NCBI RefSeq assembly: GCF_014647655.1
Contig: NZ_BMPP01000021.1
Coordinates: 1 to 47,855 of the forward strand
Source of the DNA: Deinococcus malanensis
GTDB lineage: Bacteria > Deinococcota > Deinococci > Deinococcales > Deinococcaceae
Length of the DNA: 47,855 bases
Reading direction: 5' to 3'
The notes under the pieces are model-generated. The model was given only the letters and a program-made list of their open reading frames with translations, did no database searches and had not been told where the DNA came from. The translations under genes and the position numbers were made by a program. Positions 40,921 to 47,855 of the stretch are shown here, one piece after another. Numbering within the stretch: position 1 is the first letter of the stretch; each line of letters begins with the position of its first letter.

Positions 40921-43900
40921 ATGGACATCACGTCGGTATGGCGCCTGTTTCTGCTCGGCGGACCTAAGCTCGCAGCGCCCGACGGCCGGGAGTTTCGTCC
41001 GGAGGGTAAGTCGCTCGCCTTACTGGCATACCTCGCGCTGGAGGGGTCCATACCGCGCCCTCGCCTCGCCGGGTTGCTTTGGCCGGAGCGCGCCGAGACC
41101 GCAGCGCGCAACAATCTCGTTCAGCTTCTGCGCCGGATGCGCGGCGCGTACGGCGAGGACCTCGTTGTGGGTCAGGAGACGCTTGCGCTCGCGCCTCAGG
41201 TTCAGGTTGATGTGTGGGACGTACTGAACGGCGGTTCGGCTGCAGAGCTGCCGGGAGCTCCTTTTCTGGAGGGAGTCGTCTTTGACGGCCACCTCGACCT
41301 GGCGGACTGGTTGGTCGTGCAACGTGACCGGGTTGACGCACGGCGATCGAGGGTGACCGCTCGTGCGGCGACCCTGGCCGAGGAAGCCGGTGACCTGCCG
41401 GGCGCCACCCGGCTCGCCCGGCGGGCACTTGATCTTGACCCACAGTCCGAGGAGAGCCACCGGCGGCTGATGCGCCTGTTGTATCTCGCTGGTGAGGCCT
41501 CCAAAGCGCTGGACGTGTATGTGGGGCTGCAGGAACGTCTCCGTGACGAATTGCGGACTGAGCCCATGCCCGAAACCCGTGAGCTCGCCGCCCTGATCGA
41601 GCGGGGCGGCGCACCTGCTGCGGTCAGACCCGTGACCCCCCTCCTGCCCGCCCCCCTGCCGGCACCCGCCCTCACCGGCCGTGAGCGCGAGTTCGCGCGG
41701 ATGGAAGATGCATGGGCCAAAGGGCAGTTCATCATTGTGGCCGGTGCGCCCGGCATGGGAAAGTCGCGAGTCGTTGCGGATTTTGCGTCGAGTAAGGGAC
41801 AGGTGCTCTGGATTGAGGCCCGCCCGGGGGACAACCTGGTGCCCTACACCACGACGATTCGAAGCCTGCGCCGGGCGCTGAGTCTCTCTGGCGCCGAAGT
41901 GCCGCTCGACCTGCGCCGGGCGGCGAGTTTTCTCCTGCCTGAACTCGCTCCTCCAGGAGAGGCGCCAGCGACAACCACCGATTCGAAACTCCATAGCGCG
42001 CTTCAGGCTGTGTTCGGGATGTGCCTAACCGGAATCGAAGTCTGTGTTTTTGATGACATGCAGTTTGCAGATCAGGCGAGCATCGAGACTGGCTTCGACT
42101 TCATCGACTCGGCCTTTCCGATGGGTCAGCCGGGCGGCCTGCCCCACTTCATCGCGGTGCACCGGGAGAACGAGCTGCCCCCCTACACCCACGGGATCTT
42201 CGAGCGCCTGGTGAACGCTGGTCAGGCAGATTGGTTCACCTTGCCGCCGCTGACCGGGCCGGCCACGCGACAACTGCTCTCCAGCCTGAACGTCCCTCCC
42301 GGGGACATCGAAGGGCTCGCCCGCGCCTCTGGCGGGCATCCTCTTTTCGTGCTCGAAGGCGTGAAGGCACTGGCAAGCGGCGTGGCTTTCGGCCACGCCG
42401 GAGGCGTACCCCCGAAGCTCAGCCAGCTGATCGGTGACCGCCTCGCCCGGCTCACGAAGATGGGCTTGCACGCAGCCCGGGCGAGCGCCGTGCTGGGCCG
42501 TGACTTCACGCCCGAGCTCGTGGCGACCATGCTCTCGGCGCCGCTGTTCGACGTGATCGCGGCATGGGACGAACTGGAATCGGCAGAAATTCTTTCAGGG
42601 GAACGCTTCCATCACGATCTGGTGGCGGAAGCGGTGCTGGAGGGGATTCCTGCGTCGGTGCGCCGGCTGCTGCACCGCGCCGCGGCCCGCGCCTTGTCGG
42701 GTGAGAGCGCCGAGCCTGCCCGTGTGGCGTGGCACTGGCGGCAGGGCGAGCAGGACCTGGAGGCAGCTCCATGGCTCCTGCAGGCCGGCGAAATGGCGCG
42801 TGCATCCCTGCGTCTGCGGGAGGCGGGAAATTATTTCGAGGAAGCGGCCCGCATCTTTGAGGCACAGGAGGATGAGCGCACCTTCGGCGCGTGGCGGAGC
42901 CGGGCAGAGGTCCTGAGCCTGGGGGATGACCTGGAAGCCCGGCAGAATTCGGTCAACGATGTGCTGGAGCGCGCAGTGACTCCCTCGCAGACCGCGCAGG
43001 CCTGGCTGCTTCAGGCCGGTCTTTTTTCCGCGAGGAACGAGGGTGTGCGCGCGGAAGGTGCCGTGCGGCGCGGCCTGGCCGCCCTGGCACTGGCGGACCA
43101 GGACGAGCCGGATCTGCGGTCCAGGCTGCTGGCTGACCTCGGCACGGCCCTGTGGGCCCAGGGCAGGCTGGCGGACGCGGAATCGGCCCTCAAGGAGGCG
43201 GTCATGGTCCTTGACCGGCTTGGGCCCTCCAGCAGCCTGGCCACCGGGCTGAGCAACCTCGCTGTCGTTCTGGATCATCAGGACCGCCATCGCGAGGCAC
43301 GGGACCTGCACCTGCGCGCCGCACAGATGCTGGAGGGACTGGGCGACCGGGGTCACCTCGCGGTCATTCTGCGCAACCTCTCGGTCTGCCTGAGCGAACT
43401 CGGCGACGTGCGCGGAGGCCTGGACGCCCTGAAGCGCTCCGTCGCTCTTCATGACCCCGGCACGCACGATGCCTCGGCCACAAGCCACCTCCTGCTCGGG
43501 GTCGCCCACACGGACCTGGGGGAGTACGCGGCCGCCGTGCGGCACTTCGAGCATGTTCTGACGTCCGAACTTGACCCCAGCGGCTGGCTGCATGACTATG
43601 CCCGCAGCTGCCTCGGAGAGGTTCTGGTGTTTCTGGGAGACTTCGAGCGGGCGCAGGACCTGCTGCTGCAGGCGAACGCGTCTTCCATCCCAGGCACATT
43701 CGCGGTGCGCACCCACCTCGCCCTCGCCCGGCTCGCCTTCGAGCGAGGGAAGGATGCTCAGGCTGCACTGAAGTGCGCTGAGGCGCTGCTTGGCGAGTCG
43801 CCGCGCCCCCTGGCGCTCGGGCGGGTGCGGCTCGTGCAGGCCCTGATGGGGGACCCCACAGCCGCCTGCGCCGCGGCGCGGGAAGCTCTGGATATCGCCT

Positions 43901-44253
43901 GCCGTCACGACCTCGGCGGCCTCGAACTCAGCGCACACACACGCCTTGCCAGGACCCTGCTCCACGGCGGCGAGCTGCAGGAGGCGCTCGCCAGCGCCAC
44001 ACGCGCCGGCCATCTCCTGGAAACGCGCGAACCCGCCGACCTGTCCCGGGGCGAAGTGCTGCTCACCCTGTTCGAGGCCCAAAGCGCGGCCGCCGACCCG
44101 GCGGCGGAACTGACCCTGGACCAGGCGAAAGCGTGGTTGATGCGGACGGCTGGAGAGCAGGTTCCAGCCGAACTGAAAGACACCTTTCTGACCCGGAGCT
44201 CGGTCGCGCGCCGAATACTCACGGCAAGGGGAATGCCGGGCTCTGGAGGGTAA
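40921..44253 (+). CDS. SARP/BTAD-AAA-TPR large regulator
   Basis: A 1110-residue signal-transduction regulator. Residues 1-~95 form a winged-helix (SARP-type) DNA-binding domain (LLAYLALEGSIPRPRLAGLL, ARNNLVQLLRRMR). The BTAD helical domain spans ~95-225, and an AAA/STAND ATPase follows with Walker A GAPGMGKS at 275-282 and Walker-B-like VCVFDDMQFADQ. TPR-like repeats fill ~650-1050 (QDRHREARDLHLRAAQ, LGEYAAAVRHFEHVL). Such proteins bind DNA in response to ligand-driven oligomerisation. No ribosome site precedes ATG 40921, but TAACAT lies nine bases upstream, fitting a leaderless message. The downstream paralogue starts 19 bases after its stop. Targets are unknown. Confidence 0.85.
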   Translation: MDITSVWRLFLLGGPKLAAPDGREFRPEGKSLALLAYLALEGSIPRPRLAGLLWPERAETAARNNLVQLLRRMRGAYGEDLVVGQETLALAPQVQVDVWDVLNGGSAAELPGAPFLEGVVFDGHLDLADWLVVQRDRVDARRSRVTARAATLAEEAGDLPGATRLARRALDLDPQSEESHRRLMRLLYLAGEASKALDVYVGLQERLRDELRTEPMPETRELAALIERGGAPAAVRPVTPLLPAPLPAPALTGREREFARMEDAWAKGQFIIVAGAPGMGKSRVVADFASSKGQVLWIEARPGDNLVPYTTTIRSLRRALSLSGAEVPLDLRRAASFLLPELAPPGEAPATTTDSKLHSALQAVFGMCLTGIEVCVFDDMQFADQASIETGFDFIDSAFPMGQPGGLPHFIAVHRENELPPYTHGIFERLVNAGQADWFTLPPLTGPATRQLLSSLNVPPGDIEGLARASGGHPLFVLEGVKALASGVAFGHAGGVPPKLSQLIGDRLARLTKMGLHAARASAVLGRDFTPELVATMLSAPLFDVIAAWDELESAEILSGERFHHDLVAEAVLEGIPASVRRLLHRAAARALSGESAEPARVAWHWRQGEQDLEAAPWLLQAGEMARASLRLREAGNYFEEAARIFEAQEDERTFGAWRSRAEVLSLGDDLEARQNSVNDVLERAVTPSQTAQAWLLQAGLFSARNEGVRAEGAVRRGLAALALADQDEPDLRSRLLADLGTALWAQGRLADAESALKEAVMVLDRLGPSSSLATGLSNLAVVLDHQDRHREARDLHLRAAQMLEGLGDRGHLAVILRNLSVCLSELGDVRGGLDALKRSVALHDPGTHDASATSHLLLGVAHTDLGEYAAAVRHFEHVLTSELDPSGWLHDYARSCLGEVLVFLGDFERAQDLLLQANASSIPGTFAVRTHLALARLAFERGKDAQAALKCAEALLGESPRPLALGRVRLVQALMGDPTAACAAAREALDIACRHDLGGLELSAHTRLARTLLHGGELQEALASATRAGHLLETREPADLSRGEVLLTLFEAQSAAADPAAELTLDQAKAWLMRTAGEQVPAELKDTFLTRSSVARRILTARGMPGSGG

Positions 44254-44271
44254 AAATTATTACACTGGGGA

Positions 44272-46317
44272 ATGCCTGATTCTCAGACATCCTGGCGCCT
44301 GGAGGTCATGGGGCCGCCCCGTCTGGTTTCGCCTGCGGGTCGAGCAGTGAGCCTTGAGCGCAAAACAGCGGCGCTCCTGGCCTACCTCGCGCTGGAAGGG
44401 ACCATGCCGCGCGGGCAGATCGCCGACCTGCTGTGGCCCGAGACTCCCACCAGCTCAGCCAGAAATAATCTCGTGCATCTGCTGAGACGCCTTCGGGAAG
44501 CGAGCGGCGCGGACCTTGTGGACGCCGGCGAGTCGCTCACCCTGCGACCTGAACTTGCGGTGGACGCACTGGAGGTCCTCACCACTGGAAAACCGGAGGC
44601 GGGCAGAGACCTGCTGGACGGAACGGACTTCGACGACCTGCCCGACGTCAGTGAATGGATCCTCGCGCAGAGCGAGCGACTCGCAGCGGCGAAGGCAGGC
44701 TGGTACCGCGAGAACATCGCACGCATGCTGCAGGAGGGTGACGCGACCGAGGCGGCGGCGCTTGCTGAGCGCTGGACTGAACTTGATCCCATGTCTGAGG
44801 AGGCCTGTCAGGTCCTGATGCGCGCCTGTTACGAGCAGGGCGACCGGCCCGCAGCGCTGCGGGCCTATCACCGCTACAAACAGGGGCTGCGCCACGAAAT
44901 CGGAGCCGACCCCTCGCCAGAAACGCAGCGTCTTGCCCGGGAAATCGATCAGGGTACGGTGAAGAGGAGTGCACCCTCGCAGCCTGCGCGAATTCCTTTG
45001 AGTGTCCTGCGGCCCCCGACCCTGGTAGGCCGTGAGGACGTGTGGGCCCAGATGGAAGAGGCCTGGGAGCAGCGCCTGGGCATCATGATCGAGGGCGACC
45101 CGGGGTCAGGCAAATCGCGGCTCGCGCAGGACTTCCTGCGGTCGCGCCAGGACCATCAGATCCTGTTTTTCCAGGGCCGTCCCGGTGACGCGGGCATCCC
45201 GTACGCTACGCATACCCGGAACTACCGGCAGACGCTCGCGGCCAACCCGGACCTCGATCTGCCTCAGTGGGTGGTACGCGAACTCGCCCGGATGTTGCCC
45301 GAGCTTGGGGAGGCGCCGCCGCCAATGACGACAGAGGCAGACAAACGCCGCTTTTACGAAGCGAAGTATGAAGTGGTGCGGCTTGTCGCCGAGCGCGGTC
45401 CGGTCATTATCTGCACCGACGACGTGCAGTTCATGGACGAATCCAGCATCGAGGCGGGCGCGTACGTCGGATCGCGCTTCTGGGGTGACACCAACACCAT
45501 GCTGCGCTGCCTGTACTGTCACCGCACCGGGGCGCTCCCGCCCTACTCGGCAGCTCTGCTTGATTCCATGTACGCAGCGGGCGTGGTCGTGCCCATTCAT
45601 CTTCCGCCTCTCGGCCCCAGCGCCGTCACCCGCCTCCTGGCAGACCTTGATGTGCCGGGAGGTGCCCCAGTGGCTGACCAGGTTGCGCGCATGACCCGGG
45701 GAAACGTACAGTTCGTGCTTGAGACGGTCAAGAACATGTACGAGCGTGGCAGCAGCGAAGTCAAGCCTCCGGTCGAGGCGGACTCGGGCATAGCCTCGTT
45801 GATTGAGGAGCGCCTCGCGCGACTCTCGCCGAATGCGCTGCAGGCAGCGCGAGCAGCCGCGGTCCTGAGGCGGGACTTCACGCTGGAACTCGTGACGCAA
45901 ACGCTAGGCACCAGCCTGCTCGATACAGTTACTGCCTGGGAAGAGCTAGAGGAGGCCCAGATCGTCTCAGGCGAGGCGTTTAGCCATGACCTCGTGCTCG
46001 AAACCGTTCTTGTGCAGACGCCGCCCACGGTACGCCGCGTACTTCACCGGAGCGCGGCGCGCGTCCTCGCAGCGGCGGGCGGACACCCTGCCCGTGTGGC
46101 GGCCCATTGGGAGGACGGCGACGACCTGCGTCAGGCGGCGCCATGGCTGGTCAAGGCAGGTGAGGCGGCGTCGAACAATCTCCGTTTTTCGGAAGCGCGC
46201 GAGTTCTACTCCCGTGCCGAATTTGCCCTCACGCACGCGGGTGACTTGAGTGGAGCCGCAGGCGTGCGCCAGTCGCTGGAGGTTCTGGCGGACCGCGCCG
46301 CCAAGGCGGCTTCCTGA
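44272..46317 (+). CDS. SARP/BTAD-AAA regulator, short form
   Basis: A 681-residue paralogue of the preceding protein. The SARP DNA-binding domain (LLAYLALEGTMPRGQIADLL, ARNNLVHLLRRLR), the BTAD region and Walker A (GDPGSGKS, again at residues 275-282) line up with it position by position. The Walker-B-like block is IICTDDVQFMDESSIEAG. It ends after the post-ATPase helical region and lacks the ~400-residue TPR tail. The remnant at 34802-35944 is closer to this short form in length and end. It is co-directional with the long form, 18 bp apart, so probably cotranscribed; the two may form hetero-oligomers (inference). Confidence 0.85.
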   Translation: MPDSQTSWRLEVMGPPRLVSPAGRAVSLERKTAALLAYLALEGTMPRGQIADLLWPETPTSSARNNLVHLLRRLREASGADLVDAGESLTLRPELAVDALEVLTTGKPEAGRDLLDGTDFDDLPDVSEWILAQSERLAAAKAGWYRENIARMLQEGDATEAAALAERWTELDPMSEEACQVLMRACYEQGDRPAALRAYHRYKQGLRHEIGADPSPETQRLAREIDQGTVKRSAPSQPARIPLSVLRPPTLVGREDVWAQMEEAWEQRLGIMIEGDPGSGKSRLAQDFLRSRQDHQILFFQGRPGDAGIPYATHTRNYRQTLAANPDLDLPQWVVRELARMLPELGEAPPPMTTEADKRRFYEAKYEVVRLVAERGPVIICTDDVQFMDESSIEAGAYVGSRFWGDTNTMLRCLYCHRTGALPPYSAALLDSMYAAGVVVPIHLPPLGPSAVTRLLADLDVPGGAPVADQVARMTRGNVQFVLETVKNMYERGSSEVKPPVEADSGIASLIEERLARLSPNALQAARAAAVLRRDFTLELVTQTLGTSLLDTVTAWEELEEAQIVSGEAFSHDLVLETVLVQTPPTVRRVLHRSAARVLAAAGGHPARVAAHWEDGDDLRQAAPWLVKAGEAASNNLRFSEAREFYSRAEFALTHAGDLSGAAGVRQSLEVLADRAAKAAS

Positions 46318-46330
46318 CGCGCAACCATGC

Positions 46331-46369
46331 CATGGTCATCCCACGACCCACCATCGTGGGATGGCCATG
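46331..46369 (+). terminator. Long hairpin after the SARP-like regulators
   Basis: CATGGTCATCCCACGA pairs with TCGTGGGATGGCCATG (16 bp, one G-U) around a 7-base loop, starting 14 bases after the stop. No T-run follows, so it may terminate with Rho or protect the 3' end. Confidence 0.55.
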
Positions 46370-47004
46370 ACTTCAGGGCACCCAGGTCCGGGGTGAGAGT
46401 CTGCACCATCTGGCCCCGATTGCCAGCCGTTTTGAGCTCGCTGCCGGCCGCAACGGCTGCACTAAACCACAAGTAACCTTCCTTGGACTAAGAATGTCTG
46501 TCAAAGCCGTGAATATTCGCATAGCCACACCTCCTGCCCCCAGGTGGTGAGGTCACCATCGAAGGCATCAGCGGCTGTCAAAGCCTGCGTGGCCGCAACG
46601 CGGACGAAGGCCGACGGACAGCTTAATGACTGAGGGCAGGTGAAGCAGTGCCTGTATCCGCCACCGAACAGTTCCAGAAACCCGCGTTTCGGTCTAGCCT
46701 TCATAAGAATCTTTCGGGTCGTATGGTGTTGGACCACGTGATGACTCCCCGACCCCACGAGGGCGAGAGACCTTGAAGGTTATATTCCGCCAGCGGTCAA
46801 AATTGAAAAACAATGACGCTTCACATTGGGTGGCGGGGGCGAGGCGTTCCTTGAGGGCAGCCTCCACAGCGTTTGCACCTCTGGCATTTTCGACGTATGC
46901 CGACGTCGACCCGTTCTGTCGGCACTCGCATGGGCTTCAAAACATTCTCCAGCCATCCGGCCCCCCGTACGCTCCGATCAAGCCGGAAGGCATCGGAGGA
47001 ACCC
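46370..47004. other. Intergenic region, no supported gene
   Basis: About 635 bp. A minus-strand frame (46501-46758) contains two Cys residues and a hydrophilic sequence but no recognised domain or clear ribosome site. The right end should carry the promoter of the gene at 47005; a -10/-35 pair was not evident. Confidence 0.4.
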
Positions 47005-47855
47005 ATGAACCACAACATCCCTACCCTGACAGTCATGCTCGGCCTCACCCTCTCGCTGGTGGCCCAGGCGCTCCCCGCCGCCACCACTTCGCGCACCATT
47101 AAAGGAACCGTCACGGCAGGCGGTGGGCACGCCCTCAAGGACACGGTCGTTATTGCCTGTCCGAAAGGAGACTGCGACTCTGACGACGTAAAAGGTGTCG
47201 TAATCGAGAGCTCAAAATCCAAGGCGGACTTTACCATCAGCGGCCTGGGCAACGTGTCCTATGCCATCTACGCCGTGCAGGACAATGACGGCGACGAGGA
47301 TGTCAGCGTCGGGGACTGGGTGGACCGCAATCTGGCGGCGGAAAAGCCCGCCGCGTTGGTCAAGCCGGGCACCGCCAACGTAAAGCTTGAACTTGTCGAA
47401 GTGAAGAAGGCGGCCGCTGCACCGAAAGCCACCACTCCCCAGGCAGCGCCGAACACCACCGCCAAAGCCGGGCCAGGCGCCACCGCACAGCGGGGCTTTA
47501 TTACCGGGACGGTGGTAAACGAGCAGGGGGTGCCGCTGCCTGGGGTGGAGGTCGTGGCAGACAATACCGCCGCGTACAACAGCAACCTCATCGCCCGGAC
47601 CGATGCCCAGGGACGCTACAAGATCGACGTCCGCAACGCGCCGGTCACCTTCAACATGAGCGCCACCATGACGATCAGGTACGAGGGCCACTCGATCGGC
47701 GTCAACCTGGTGCCTGACAACACCGAGACAGTCCCAGGCGGTGTGGGAGGCGTGCGCAACTTCACCTTCAAGCCCAAACCCCTCTCGCAGGCGGACCCCT
47801 ACGGCAACCTCGCGTGTGTGTTTGTCGAGCGTGAACCGGGCAACTTCAGCGTCGA
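47005..47855 (+). CDS. Secreted protein with carboxypeptidase-regulatory-like domains (partial)
   Basis: The gene runs off the right edge after 283 codons. ATG 47005 has CGGAGGA upstream. A signal peptide (LTVMLGLTLSLVAQALPAA) is followed by a first beta-sandwich (~30-130, with an acidic DNDGDEDVSVGDW loop that may bind calcium), an Ala/Thr/Pro-rich linker (~135-163), and a carboxypeptidase-regulatory-like domain from ~164 (ITGTVVNEQGVPLPGVEVVA, RTDAQGRYKIDV). Such domains are common in surface and adhesion proteins. The C-terminal part and any catalytic domain lie outside the window. Confidence 0.8.
   Translation, partial: MNHNIPTLTVMLGLTLSLVAQALPAATTSRTIKGTVTAGGGHALKDTVVIACPKGDCDSDDVKGVVIESSKSKADFTISGLGNVSYAIYAVQDNDGDEDVSVGDWVDRNLAAEKPAALVKPGTANVKLELVEVKKAAAAPKATTPQAAPNTTAKAGPGATAQRGFITGTVVNEQGVPLPGVEVVADNTAAYNSNLIARTDAQGRYKIDVRNAPVTFNMSATMTIRYEGHSIGVNLVPDNTETVPGGVGGVRNFTFKPKPLSQADPYGNLACVFVEREPGNFSV

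Noticed and set aside
42595..44082. 495-residue open frame antisense to the long SARP regulator
   Set aside because: Shadow of the TPR region; the plus-strand frame has clear domains.
46501..46758. 85-residue minus-strand frame downstream of the regulators
   Set aside because: No recognisable domain or ribosome site.

Overview
The window is GC-rich, densely coded bacterial DNA. The gene set suggests a Deinococcus or close relative: large GAF/PAS hybrid histidine kinases, SARP-like ATPase regulators, a DnaE2 remnant, a HARE-HTH remnant and many secreted beta-rich proteins. The assignment rests on protein flavour only; no rRNA or housekeeping marker is present. No tRNA, rRNA, CRISPR array or prophage was seen.

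Layout. (1) 0.1-0.95 kb: an RsbQ-like hydrolase cut short by a 319-bp internally deleted IS3-family element. (2) 0.98-28.3 kb: a signalling and surface-polysaccharide region. It holds a hybrid kinase, a diguanylate cyclase, a c-di-GMP-I (GEMM) type riboswitch ahead of a glycoside-hydrolase lipoprotein, an acyltransferase fused to two lectin-like domains, a flippase, a second hybrid kinase with an REC-Hpt partner, and mannose-1-phosphate guanylyltransferase. A ten-gene minus-strand run follows (26.26 back to 16.84 kb): two glycosyltransferases, a complete RsbU/RsbV/RsbW-type partner-switch module with two STAS proteins and an REC protein, a 1014-residue GT-C-like membrane protein, a lipoprotein and a membrane-anchored protein. 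Phosphomannomutase is divergent from this run. (3) 28.3-36 kb: a region of gene remnants (NTP_transf_6, a phosphotransferase fragment, DnaE2, GNAT, HARE-HTH, a flavin monooxygenase, a SARP-like ATPase) between intact HD-GYP, SGNH-hydrolase and aldo/keto-reductase genes. (4) 36.1-40.8 kb: a three-gene operon with a secreted beta-propeller, a DUF3592 remnant, a small gene with an amber codon at position 3, a secreted lipoprotein-like protein and a small membrane protein. (5) 40.9-46.3 kb: two tandem SARP/BTAD-ATPase regulators. (6) 47.0 kb to the end: a partial secreted protein with carboxypeptidase-regulatory-like domains.

How it may work together (inference). ManC and phosphomannomutase would supply GDP-mannose. 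The GT2 enzyme and the GT-C-like membrane protein could form a polyprenyl-phosphate-sugar route. The GT4, acyltransferase and flippase would extend, decorate and export a surface polymer. Control appears layered: c-di-GMP made by the GGDEF protein and removed by the HD-GYP protein could act through the riboswitch on the glycoside hydrolase, while the partner-switch module sits in the same operon as the glycosyltransferases with no sigma factor in sight.
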